Assembly: GCA_029783825.1 (NCBI GenBank) | Contig: JAREIK010005785.1 | Span: 124,001 to 188,000 of the forward strand | Origin: Sapria himalayana | Lineage: Eukaryota; Streptophyta; Magnoliopsida; Malpighiales; Rafflesiaceae | Length of the DNA stretch: 64,000 nucleotides | Direction of reading: 5' to 3' | In this document: positions 36,591 through 48,601 of the stretch, piece after piece | Layout: each line of letters begins with the position of its first letter | Position numbering within the stretch: the stretch's first letter is position 1 | Notes under the pieces: generated by a model | The model's database searches: none | What the model was told of the DNA's origin: nothing | The model's input: only the letters and a program-made list of their open reading frames with translations | Translations under genes and position numbers: made by a program

Positions 36591-39500
36591 TCTATCTATC
36601 TTTATATCAATTTATATTTTGATATGTCCATCATTCTTTCTATAAATATGTCTCTATATCTATCAATATATTTATCAGTCTTTTCTATCTATCTATCTAT
36701 TTGTTTATATTTTAGTCAATCATATCTATCTATCTATCTATCTATGTCTATCTATTTGTCTATCCATTTATCTATCTATCTATCTATCTAATAATATCTT
36801 TATCTATATGCCTAATAATCTGACTATCTATTTGTTTATCTATTTGTCTATATATCTATCTATATATCAATCTATTTTTCTTTCAATTAATCTATCTATT
36901 TGTCTATCTATTTATCTATTTGTCTATCAATGTCTTGATCAATTTGTTTATCAATCTATCTATGAATCTATTGATCAAACATTCTATATGACTATCTTTC
37001 AATCTGTCTATATATCTGTTTATCTATCTATCTATCGGCCAGTTTGTCTATCTATCTTTATATCTGTTTATCTAAGAACCTATTTATCTATATGTCGATT
37101 TATTTATCTATCTTTCTATCAGTTTATCATTATATCTATCAATCTTCCTTTCAAACTAACTATTATTTTATATTTCTATCTGTCTGTCTATCTATTTGTC
37201 TATTTGTGTATCTGTTATAAATTTGTCAGACTGTATATATATCTATTTGTTTATTTATCAGTCTGCCTGTTTGTCTTCCTGCCTCACTACTTGAATTATT
37301 GCATATCTATCTATTTATCTGTCTGTCTGTCTGTCTTTTTATCTATCTTTCAATCCATCTATATTTTTGTCTATCTATTTGTCTGCATCTCTATCCATCT
37401 GTCTTTGTATCTATTTGTTTATATATATATATATATATATATGTTCTATTTGTCTATGTTTCTATCTATATGCCTATTTATCTATCTATCTATTTATCTA
37501 TCTATCTATTTATCTATCTTTCAATATTTATATCAGTCTATATATCTTTTTATCCATCATTCTATCTTTCTTTCTATCATTATATGTGTCAACATATATA
37601 TATATATATCTATATCTATATCTATATATGTGTCTATCTATCCGGGTATCTACTTGTCTGTCTTTCTACAATTTATTTATCTTTATTTCTTTCTATCTAT
37701 CAGTCTATTTATTGATCTATCTATCTATTTGTTAACCTATCTTTCTATCTATTTGTATATCTATCTGTCTATCTATTTGTCTATCTATATGTCTATCTAT
37801 ATGTTTATCTATATGTCTATCTATATCTCTATTTATCTACCTATCTATATATCAATCTAATAATATTTCAATATATCTTTTTATCTATCTATTTGTCTAT
37901 CAATCAATTAGCTATCTATCTCTTAATCATCAAACAAACTATCTATAAATATGTATATCCAATTGTGTATCAATCTATATATCAATCTATCTATTAATCA
38001 TTCTATCTATTTGTCTATCTATCTACATATCAATCTATCTATCTATTTAACTATCAATATATTTGTATTTCACTTTATCTATCTATTTGCCTTTTTATCT
38101 ATCAATCAATCTATCTTTCTATCAATATGTCAATCAATTTTTCTTGCTATTTATATATCTATCTGTCTATCTTTCTCTATATCTATCTATCTATCTATCT
38201 ATCTCTATATCTATGTGTCTATCTATCTGTCTATCTATATGTCTATATATCTTTATTTCTATTTGTCAATCTTTCTGTTGTTCTATCAGTCTATCTATCT
38301 ATCTGTATATCTATCTGTTTATCGATATATCTATCTATCTGTCCATCTATCTATCTATCTATCTATTTGTCTATATCTCTGTTGATTTATTGTATATCTA
38401 CTTCTCTAACTATCTATCTATATTTCTATTTATTTCTTAATCCTTCTATCTATCTTTCACTCTATCTATCTATCTATCTATTTATTTGTTTATTTATCTG
38501 TCTATTTATCTATCTATTTATCTGTCTATTTATCTGTCTATTTATCTGTCTATCTATTAGACTTTCTAACTATTAATCTACTATATATCTATCTGTCTAT
38601 CTAACTATCTATCTGTCTATTTTTCTATATTTCTATCTATCTATTTATCTGCCGGTCTATCTATAAATCATTCTGTCTATCAGTTATCTATCTATTTCTC
38701 TATCATTCTGTCTATCAATATATATATCAATCAATCAAACTTTCTATCTATTTATCTATCATTCTATCAATATATCAATCTATCAATTTATCTCTTTATG
38801 TATCATTCTAACTATCTATATCTTTATGTATCATTCTATCTATATATCTTTTTACATACCCATCTATCTATGTGTATGCGTATTTATCTATCTTTCTTTG
38901 TGCCTATCTATGTGCTAGTATTTCTATATCTCTATTGGTCTATCTATCTATGTATCTTACTATTTATTTATCTATCTATTTATTTATCTCTTTATCTATC
39001 TATAAATATGTCTTTATGTCTGTCTTTCTATCTATGTATCTATCTGTCTGTCAATCTATCTATCTATTTATCTATTAACCTATCTATATATCTGTGTCTA
39101 TTGATCTATCTATATTTATCTAACTTTCTATCTATCTATTTATTTATATATATATATCTATATATCTATATATCTGTCTAAGTATCTATCTATCTATCTA
39201 TCTATATATCTATATATTTATCTGTCTATCTTTCTATTTATTTATTTTTCTATCTATCTATCTGTCTATTTAACTATTTTTCTATCAATATATCTGTCCA
39301 TATTTCTATCTATCTATCTATCTATGTATATATCAAATTGTCTATCTATCTATCTTTCTTTCTATCTATCTAACTATCTATTGATCAATCAATCAATCTA
39401 TCTATATATCTATATGTCTCTCTATTTTCTATCTATCTATATATCTATCTGTCTATCTTTATTTTTCTTTCTATCTCCCTATATATTTTTCTATCTATCT

Positions 39501-40483
39501 ATCTATCTATCTCTCGATATATTTTTATATTTATCTATCTGTTTTCTATCTATCTATTTATCCATCTATCTTTTTATTTATCTATATATCTATTTGTCTA
39601 TATATCTATTTATTTATCAGTATATATATATATCTATCAATCTTTCTATTTGTCTATCTATCTTACTATCTACATATCTATCTATCTATTACTTTATCTA
39701 TTAATCTATCTATCTAATTTCATATCTATATGTCAATATATCTATCTATCTATCTGTATATCTATTTGTCAATCAATCAATCTATCTATTATATTTGTCT
39801 ATCTATTTATATATCTATTTATCTATTTTTTATCATTCTATCTATATATCTGTCTCTTTATAAGTCTATTGTTGTGTTTATCTATCTATCTATATAGCAA
39901 TCAATCTATCTATCTATTTGTCTATCTTTCTATCTATATGTATATTAATTTGTCTCTCTATATATCTAACAATATTTTTATATTCTATTTGTAAATCTTT
40001 CAGTCTATCTACATGTATATCTATCTATCTTTCTATCTATGTATCTATCTGTCTATTTATCTTTCTATCTATCTATTTGTCTTTCTATATGTCAATTAAT
40101 CAATCAATATATCTTTTTATCTATCTGTCTATCTATTAATCAATCTATCTATTATTCATTCAATAAATCTATCTATCCATAAGTCTATCAAACAATTTAT
40201 CAATCTATCAATCGATTTGTCTATCAATTTATTAATCTATCTATCTATATATCTATCTATCTATCTATCTATCTTTTTTTTCTCTAAATTTGTCTGCCTA
40301 TCAATTTGTCTGTTTGTATAATTATCAGGCAATCTTCTTGGTTGTCTATCTTTCTGTCAATGTGTTTATCTATGTACCTATTTATCTATTTACCTATATA
40401 TCTTTGTATCTATCTATCTATATATCTATATGTATATCTATTTATGAATCTATCTAACTGTTAATCAATCAATTAGTCTATAA

Positions 40484-40637
40484 CACTAGAAGAAAATATC
40501 AATTTAGTTATGGAATTTTAGCTAGGGATCAAACTTTAACTAAATTGCAAGGGATTAGCTTGGGAATAGCAAGGGATTGATGATTTTTTTATGAAAAAAA
40601 TAGCAACGGATTAATGATGGATTTGCGAGGGAAAATT
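40484..40637. repeat. Left terminal inverted repeat of third CACTA
   Basis: Matches the reverse complement of 47885-48034, including ttttagctagggatcaa, gcaagggattagct and gggaatagcaagggattgat. Base 6 is G instead of the canonical C. Confidence 0.85.
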
Positions 40638-41335
40638 ATTTGAAAATTGCTCTAAAGAAAAGTCAATGATATAACGACGGATTTAGCGATGAATTAGCGA
40701 CGGAAAATTTTTGTAAATTCTGCTCAAGAAAAACCGAGATTTTAGCGATGAATTTAGCGAGGAGATATCCATTGCTAATAAAACCCTTGATTTAGTGCTG
40801 AATTTAGTGACAAAATATCTCTTGTTAATAAAATTTTTAATTTAGCGATGGAATTTCCCTTGCTAATAAAATCCTTGATTTAGCAATGGATTTCACGATG
40901 GATATTCCCTTGCTAATAAAATCCATGATTTAGCTATGGTTTTATCGATGAATATTCACTCGCTAATAAAATCCATGATTTATCGACAGATTTAGCAACA
41001 TATTTTCTCTTGCTACTAAAATCAATGATTTAGCGATAGATTTAGTGATAGTTTTTCCCTTGCTAATAAAATCTATCATTTAGCGATGGATTTTCCATTG
41101 CTAATAAAATCCTTGATTTATTCACGGATATAGTGATGAATTCTCACTTGCTAATAAAATCCTTGATTTAGCTATGGATTTTCCTTTCTAATAAAATCCT
41201 TGATTTTGCAAAGGATTTAGCGACAGATTTAGCGATAGATTTAGCAACAGATTTTCCCTTGCTAATAAAATCCTTGATTTAGCGACATATTTTCCATTGC
41301 TAATAAAATTCTTGATTTAGTGATGGATTTATGTT
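40638..41335. repeat. Left subterminal repeat array (TTTAGCGA type)
   Basis: About a dozen tandem copies of a variable 35-60-bp unit combining gatttagcgatggatttt with cccttgctaataaaatcctt. Length variation comes from extra gatttagcgacg sub-units. It is repeated in inverse orientation at 46980-47800. Confidence 0.85.
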
Positions 41336-41454
41336 TTGGAGTACTCCCCTAGAATTATTTTAAAATATGAAACTATTATTTTAACATTTGAAAAAAAAGC
41401 ACTGAACTATAAATAAATTCGAAACCATTGCACTCGAATTCATAAATCCTAAAC

Positions 41455-41810
41455 TACCCTCGCCCCTTTCTCATGCCCCTCACCCTCATTCACTCCCCTT
41501 CCCCTCGCCCTTGTACTGTTCCATACCCCTCACCCGTTACCATTTGCTTCTCGTCCTCGCCCTTTCCCCTCACCTGTCACCCCTTGCCCCTCATCCATCA
41601 CCCCTCACCCCTCATCTCTCACCCCTCTCTTTTCGCCCCTCTTCCCTCACCCCTCTCCCCTCGCCCCTCTCTACGAACTCTATCGAGATCCATGGTGGAG
41701 TTCCGTTGAGCTCCGTCGTGGAGTTCTTGGAGAGGGGCAAGGGGCTAGGAAGAGGGGTAAAGGCGAGGGGCATGGGCGAGGGGTAGTAAAGAGGGGTGAG
41801 GGAAGTTTAT
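41455..41810. repeat. CCCCT / GAGGGG-rich inverted island
   Basis: The plus strand is C-rich (cacccct, cgcccct units) to about 41670, passes through gaactctatcgagatccatg, and becomes G-rich (gaggggcaagggg units) to about 41810, so the flanks are loosely complementary. It contrasts with AT-rich surroundings. Pro/Ser-rich open frames here are translations of the repeat. Confidence 0.75.
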
Positions 41811-43020
41811 GACTATGTATTCAAGTGTCTAGATTTTTTATTTTTTTATGTTTTATGTCTTTTTTTATATTAAAAGATCAGTTTAAATTTTTTAAATATT
41901 TCAGGGGATACCCCAAAATATAATTCCACCTTAAAATAATAACATTGGTGAATCTTTAAAATAACACAAACTTATTAATGACTCATCTCTTAACAACATA
42001 ATTCACTCGATCATCTTCTAAATCAATTTCATATCATTGGACGTGAATGACTCATTTCAAGGATGAATCTTTAGTTATCCATTTCTTTGATTGAACAAGC
42101 TTCTCTACCCAAGTCGATGCTTATATAATTCAGTTTGTTTGCATACTTCATTATTTATTTTGAGTATTCAAGTTGAAAGGTTCATTTTTAGTATTCAAGC
42201 CGAAAGGTTCATTTTTAGTATTCAGGCCGAAAGGTTCGTTTTTAGTATTCAGGCCGAAAGGTTCGTTTTAATTATTTAAGTCTAAAGCTTTGTTTTAAGT
42301 ATTCAATTCAAAAGGTTCATTTTTACTATTCAAGTCCACCAAATCATACACTCAAGGTGCAGCTTAGCATTCTTCTGACATTTAAAATCATTTTGTTCCT
42401 TAAATTTCATTATCAATTTCAGTTTTCATTGGGTTACGTTTACCCCATAATTTCACAATCTACACAATTTTTTAAATCATATCTGTATATGATTATTTAT
42501 GAATTGTGATTTTCATTGGATCTTATTTTGTCCCATCTGAAAAACTTGTAATTCCATTTTCTTTGGATAGAATCTATTAATTTTATGTCATGATTGTTTT
42601 CATTTAAACTTTGATTGTTAAATGATTTTGTAGAAGTTTGTAATCAGTTCAAGAAAAGTTGATTGATTTAGTTCTGATGATTTATTTTTTTACTAGTCAT
42701 CCTGACTTTTCCCTCTTAGATTATGATTAAAGTTATCTATTTATGGAAAATTTGATTTTTGGTTTATTTTATTTGGTTTATTTTTAGTTAATTATTTAAA
42801 TGATTCTGCAAAATTATCAAAATCAAGCTGATTTTTTTCTGTTATTTGTAATTCACTCAATGTTGTTATGGTCATGGGCATTTTCTGTCTTACAGTGTTT
42901 TCAACTAATGATGGTCAGTGGTACAATAGTATGATTGACATGAATAATATATTAGGCAATCGTGCAATGCCCATAGTTTCAGCAATAAAGATTGCGATTT
43001 ATATATGGGGGTAAAATATG
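41811..43020. other. 5' region of third CACTA, includes a minisatellite
   Basis: AT-rich unique sequence apart from the 27-bp repeat at 42163-42334. The N-terminal and Tnp2 core parts of a transposase would be expected here but are not found, so this element lacks the front half of its transposase. Confidence 0.5.
42163..42334. repeat. 27-bp minisatellite, about 6.4 copies
   Basis: Unit agtattcaggccgaaaggtt plus cgttttt. Copies start at 42163, 42190, 42217, 42244, ~42271, 42298 and 42325, an exact 27-bp step. Because 27 is a multiple of 3, one frame is open and reads a nine-residue repeat (FSIQAERFV). Confidence 0.92.
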
Positions 43021-44800
43021 GGTAGATGTGTAGATATGAACAAGCTTAAGTTATTTGGAATAGAAAGTCATGACTATCATGTATTTATGTAGAGATTAAT
43101 ACCAATTATTTTTTGTGAAATACTTTTCCTAAATCTTTGGAAGGTCCTTACAAAACATAATTTGTTCTTCAAATAGCTAACCACAACCACTATCAAAAAA
43201 GATGATATGGTGAGACTGGAGAATGACATACCACTCATTCTTTTTAAGCTTGATTAGATATTCCAACTAAGCTTTTTTGACTCATGGAGCATTTGCTGGT
43301 CCATTTGGCTTATGAAGCAAGGATAGCTGGGCTAGTGAAATACAGGCTGATGTATCATTTTGAGAGATAAATAAATATAAGTAGCTATGTTTTATTCTTT
43401 CTATCATAAATTAATATTGTAATTTATTTAATTGAAACCAAACATAATATTTGTATGTATCTTCGTAAGTTGAAATTAAATGTTAAAAACAAGGCAAAAG
43501 TTGAAGGTTCCATTTGCAATGCATATTTAGTAGAAGAAGTATCAGTTTTTTGTTCTTATTATTTTGAGGACCATGTCAATACAAAGGATCAAAATGTGTC
43601 TCGAAATGATGAAGGTCAAGTGATGGTAGAAGAGCACAAGTTATATATTTTCAAACACCCTAGAAAAGTATTTGGAAGAGTAATGAAAAGATGTATGATA
43701 GATAATGAGTACAAAGTAACTCGGAGCTACATTTTACTTAATTATGAAGAGGTTGCACCATATATTGAGCATGTATACACAAAATGGTTTCAGGTATAAT
43801 CATATGATAATTTTGTCCTAAATAAGAATAATTAAAAATTGATATCCATTGTTCTTCCTCTATTTATATTTGTGCATTGTTAATGTTAAGCAGTTAAAAC
43901 ATTAGCAACCAACCATTCCTACGCATGAGATCGATTCTATACTAGAAACAAAATTTGCGAATTGGTTCAAGAATAATATGAGAATTATTGAACCTTAATT
44001 TTTTGAAAATTTTGATTTTTTAGTATCTTATATTTTTTAACATTATTTGTTGAATTTATGAAACAGACAAATGATCCTTCAAATAGAGATTCCAATAAAT
44101 TCACACAGAATCTAAGTAAAGGCCCATTTAGATATGTGACAACCTATCCTGGGTATCTTGTCAATGGATATAAATTTCACACAATAGGGTATGGTTCTTC
44201 TAAAGCAACTATTAATAGTGGTGTATGCATTAAAGGCTCAAGTTATAGTGCAGATGAGATAGATTATTATGGTCAAATAGCATAAGTTATTGAGTTGGGG
44301 TATCTTGGACTCAAAAATAATAGGACCGTATTATTAAAATGTGATGTGGTTTGATACTACACAAAATATGGGTACAAAGATTCATTCGGATAATAAGCTA
44401 GTGGATGTTACTCATAAATATAGATTTAATTAATATGAGCCATTTATTATGGCAGTTCAAGCTACTCTAGTATATTATTGTACATATCCGAGTTTATCTC
44501 ATGATAAGAGTAACTAATGGGTTATTTGCAAAATCAAAGCTTGATCAAATTTTGAAGTACAAATATCTCAACAAAGAAGTGCAAACATTGCTATTGCACT
44601 AGCATTTCAAGAAGATGACATAAATAATATTTAGCTTATGCATGTAGACGAAGATCTTGAAAACTTATCTAACTTAAATGGTGGCCTAATCGAAATTGAA
44701 GATGATCATTTTCTATCTGAAGATAAGTTAGAACTTCCATTAGAATCGGATGAAATGTCAGAAGATCTATTAGAGGATGATATTGATACCAATAATTAAA
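43021..44800 (+). pseudogene. CACTA transposase C-terminal part (DUF4218, DUF4216), decayed
   Basis: At 43035-43090 it reads MNKLKLFGIESHDYHVFM, and at about 43270-43370 MEHLLVHLAYEARIAGLVKY, RLMYHFER, the DUF4218 signature. A long exon at 43455-43799 continues the domain (VKNKAKVEGSICNAYLVEEV, LLNYEEVAPYIEH). DUF4216 follows at 44058-44285 (FRYVTTYPGYLVNGYKFHTI, NSGVCIKGSSY, DYYGQI), then at about 44285-44530 with stops, and an acidic tail to 44800. The catalytic Tnp2 region seen in the nested element is missing, so this copy cannot encode an active transposase. Confidence 0.82.
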
Positions 44801-44967
44801 TTATTATAATTGTATTATAATATTATAATTTTTAAGACTTTCTATATTTTGTTGCAATCCATTGGTATGTGTTATTTTAAAATGCATGGTTGTTCATCAT
44901 ACAATGTTAATTTATGGTTTCATTATATCTCTATTATTTGTTCTTAATTTTTTACATTTTCTATAGT

Positions 44968-46590
44968 ATATGGTGCATAAAGGATGTGAGCATGGTGGAG
45001 GTGGATGTGGACGCCGACATGGATGAGATTCATCTAGTATTTTGTCCTATTGTATAGTCAGTATCATCTAATACCCACCCTATCTAGACTTCAACATCAC
45101 AATCACCATTACCATCATTGACATCTTTACCATCACCTTTATCAGATAGGACACCAGCCATTATCCTTCTTGCACTCACTTCTGATCCATCACAATCATC
45201 TACACCATATTTTACACCATCCATTTTTACCCCATTTACATCACCATCAACATTATCAATTGATGTGGCTTTCTTTGCAGGCAGTGCTAAGTTGGCAGTG
45301 CTAACTTTTATATCTTTTAGGTAAAAAAAAAAGAAACATATGCATTGAAAATTAATTATCTAATTAGTTAACTATTATGTTTTTTATTAGCCAAGAATAA
45401 AAAAATTATGTCCTTGTTATTATTATAGTTTTTTTGTGAATTTTCTATATATAGAATCAGTGTACATGGGCACCCCTATTTGATGGAGAGATAAAGTCAT
45501 TATGGGAGAGCAAAGTTGCTGAAATGTACTCAGATTTTATCCATAAATTAAAGATTCTAAATGATAGTCCTGATTTTATACACGAGGATGAGTATCCCAG
45601 ATGGCTTAAGTATTGGGAGAAGCTAGAAAAAAAAATTAGAGTTAACCAGCAAAAACTGATGGATTAAGGTAGCTGGACCAGGTATAGAAATGTCTTGCCA
45701 CATTGGAGGGTCAAAGTTGAGCATTGAGCATGATTGAGATTTGGTACAATTTATAACTTTAAAACATTTATATATTTAACAATTAGCCTAATAGTCCAAA
45801 TAATTTAAATCTTTGCATGGTTTTACAATTTTAGCTAAAATTTTCTAACATATTTATTTTGACTTAAAAAATACATACTTTAGGCCGTAGAATTGGGTTG
45901 AGATCCCAATTTTATAAGATTTTCAGAAAGATCCATGTGAATGAAGTGGATGGGTAATTTGTTGACAAAAAATCTCAGATGATTGCTATAAGAATCTATT
46001 ATATTAATAAAATTTTAGAATACTATAATAAATTTGGAAAGTTGTGTGAAATAAAAAATATTTGATTTATTTTATTTATATCTAGCATAGTATTTTATTT
46101 ATATCTAACATAGTAATTTATAATGTCATAACACAGGATCTAATGGAGGTATGTGTGCCAGTTGATTCTCACCTAGTTGAGGGTTCTATGGATAATCAAC
46201 CAATTGAATTGGAGACCATCGGAGGTAAGAAGAAGTAGTGAGTGTACGACATCGCCTCGAAGGTAGTTGCTTTTTGTTTTAGCAATGTGCTTCTAGTTCT
46301 TCTATCACAAAAGTCGTAGATGAGGTGGTCAAACAACAATTAATTTAAATACATGAATGTTTTGTATCTATTGAGATAGAAATGAAAAAGAAAGATCAGT
46401 AGAATATTATTTAGAAGGAAGAAATGTAGAAAATAAAAGAAGTTAATGATAAGATAAAAGAATTAAGAATGCAATACAACACCAGATATCCTATATGGAG
46501 TCATAGTTAGTGGCCTTGACGTGACAGATAGAATACCATGTTCCAATAGAGATACCACGTAAGAGAGGTTAGCACAAATGCACTAACTAA
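44968..46590 (+). pseudogene. TnpA-like second protein of third CACTA, decayed
   Basis: It follows the transposase, as usual for CACTA elements. From about 44968 it reads MVHKGCEHGGGGCGRRHG, then a Ser/Thr/Pro-rich stretch (45118-45324). Around 45470-45700 the family core is readable: LWESKVAEMYSDFIHKLK, DEYPRWLKYWEKLEKK, VAGPGIEMSCHIGGSK, with frame changes. IHVNEVDG, then FVDKKSQMI is at about 45930-45980, and a C-terminal acidic/basic coiled region (KEEM...KEVNDKIKELR) at about 46420-46470. The last part corresponds to the minus-strand remnant at 14920-15087 in the outer element. Stops in every segment. Confidence 0.68.
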
Positions 46591-46734
46591 TGATGAGGAT
46601 GCTTTTTTAATTTTTAATGAATATATAACCTATGTTATGTTATTGTTTTAACTATGTAACAATTGTATTATAATAAATGTTGAATAGCTTTTACTTTTTG
46701 TTTTTATTCAATTTAATATAATATATGTTTTGAA

Positions 46735-46960
46735 TGAAAAATAGCTAGGGATTTTTCCCTAACAAATTTAGCTAGGGAACTTTCTATATATATTCAGTCA
46801 AAAATATTAATTATTACTATTAATTACGATAAAAAATTAGAAAGGAAAAAAATATAATTAGCTAGTAAATTTTCTTTGTTCAAAAACTTATCAAGAAAAT
46901 AGTTTTTTCATTAATATTTTGTGATGAACACTTTAGCTTGGGATAATTTACATATTAACT
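46735..46960. repeat. Segment shared with the outer CACTA left end
   Basis: The reverse complement matches about 14560-14720, including the CTAGCTAAATTTGTTAGGGA / CTAGCTAAATTAGTGAGGGA pair and the AAAAATCCCTAGCTATTTT phrase. This links the two elements as diverged relatives in opposite orientation. Confidence 0.7.
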
Positions 46961-46979
46961 CCATAAATAAAAAATTATA

Positions 46980-47800
46980 TAATTAAATATTGGCTAAGGA
47001 AATACCGTCGCTAAATCCATAGCTAAATTATGGATTTTATAAGCTAGGAAAATTCATCGCTATATTATGGATTTTATTAGCTTGAGACAATCTGTCGCTA
47101 AATACGTCGCTAAATTACTAATTTTATTAGCGAGAGAAATTCCGTTGCTAGATCCATCGCAAAATTATGTATTTTTTTTTTCGGGAAATTCCATCGCTAA
47201 ATCCTTTACTAATATATGTATTTTATTTGCTAGGGATGTTCGTTCGTTAAATCCATTGATAAAATGTGAATTTTATTAGCTAGGGAAAATCTGTCGCTAA
47301 ATCCGTAGCTAAATCAAAAAATTTATTAGAAAGGAAAAATCTATCACTAAATCTATCACTAAATTAAGGATTTTATTAGCAATAGAAAATCCATCCCTAA
47401 ATCTATCGCTAAATCCGTCGCTAAATCTGTCGCTAAATCCGTCGCTAAATCCATCGCTAAATCTAGGATTTTATTAGCAAGAGAACATCTGTTACTAAAT
47501 CCGTCGCTAAATCTAGGATTTTATTAGCGAGGGAATATGAGTCGCTAAATCTAGGATTTTATTAGCAAGGAAACATCCATCGCTAAATCAAGGATTTTAT
47601 TAGCAAGGGAAAATCTATCTCTAAATCCATTGCTAAATCAAGAATTTTATTAGCAACCAATATTTCGCTGTAAAATCTATCGCTAAATCAAAGATTTTAT
47701 TAGCAGAAGAAATTCAATCATTAAATTCATCGCTAAATCAATGATTTTATTAACAAGGGATATTCCATCGCAAAATCAATCACTAAAATCCCCACTTTTC
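46980..47800. repeat. Right subterminal repeat array (inverted)
   Basis: More than a dozen copies of ggattttattagcgagggaa with atccgtcgctaaatc sub-units, the inverse of the left array at 40638-41335. The cluster at 47400-47460 has five near-identical 12-bp ccgtcgctaaat units in a row. Confidence 0.85.
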
Positions 47801-47884
47801 TAGAGCGGATGTTACGAAAATTTTTGGTCGATAATCAGTCACTAAATCCCCCGTATTTCTTTAGCAGAATTTTCGAAAAATTTT

Positions 47885-48034
47885 CCTTTGCTAATCCATT
47901 TGTAATCTGTTGTTATTAATTTTTTCATAAATAATTATCAATCCCTTGCTATTCCCTAGCTAATCCCTTGCAGTTTAACCAAGGATTGATCCCTAGCTAA
48001 AATTCCATAGCTAAATCGATATTTTCTTGTAGTG
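47885..48034. repeat. Right terminal inverted repeat of third CACTA
   Basis: Reverse complement begins CACTACAAGAAAATATCGAT and parallels the left end for about 150 bases. Confidence 0.85.
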
Positions 48035-48567
48035 TTATCTATCTGTATATCTATTTGTATATCTAGCTATCATTCTATATGTCTGTATATCTATCTATAT
48101 GTCTATCTGTTTATCTATCTATCTCACTATCAATCAATCTGTGTATCTATCTGCCTTTCTATCTGTCTATCTAGCTATTTATCAATCTATTTATCTACCT
48201 ATCTATTAATCTGTCTACCTATTATGTAATTATCTACCTATATATCTGTATATCTATTTATCAATCTATCAATCTATCATTCAATCAATCAATATATCTA
48301 TCTATCTATCTATGTGTCTATCTATCTATCTATTAATCTATCTGTCTATCTATCTATATATCTATATATCTATCTAATAGTTGATCTATCTATTTATCAT
48401 TTAGTTTTTCATTCGAGCTATTAATTTATCTATCTGTCTATCTATCTATATATTTGTCTATCTATCTATCTATATATTTGTGTGTCGATCTCTCTATCAA
48501 TCTGTTTATTTATCTGTTTATCTATATGTGTATATATCTATCTATCTATCTATTTATCTATCTATCT

Positions 48568-48601
<34 letters not shown>

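Larger units (their letters stand above)
34003..40480. repeat. GATA/CTAT satellite, block C
   Basis: About 6.5 kb of the same degenerate CTAT array, same orientation. A run of ctac units (ctacctacctac) at 36328-36353 shows local expansion of a variant, and a (TA)n lies at 37418-37442. The longest plus-strand open frame (36808-37860, 350 codons) is a repeat translation, not a gene. Confidence 0.95.
40484..48034 (+). mobile_element. Third CACTA element, transposase decayed
   Basis: Starts CACTAGAAGAAAATATC and ends GATATTTTCTTGTAGTG. The inverted ends match for about 150 bp at roughly 90% over the first 98 bases; the left end has CACTAG in place of CACTAC. Flanking triplets are TAA (40481-40483) and TTA (48035-48037), so the TSD has decayed by one base or is not exact. 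Inside are inverted subterminal arrays, a C/G-rich island, a 27-bp minisatellite, a DUF4218/DUF4216 transposase remnant and a TnpA-like remnant, both plus strand. It interrupts the satellite, which continues on both sides. Length 7.55 kb. Confidence 0.88.

Noticed and set aside
36808..37860. 350-codon plus-strand open frame rich in Leu, Ser, Ile and Tyr, and dozens like it in all four array blocks
   Set aside because: CTAT repeats read Leu-Ser-Ile-Tyr in every plus frame with no stop, while the GATA strand gives TAG stops. The frames follow from the repeat; there is no domain, no codon bias and no start context.
41473..41786. Pro/Ser-rich plus-strand frames
   Set aside because: They are translations of the CCCCT-rich repeat with no domain.
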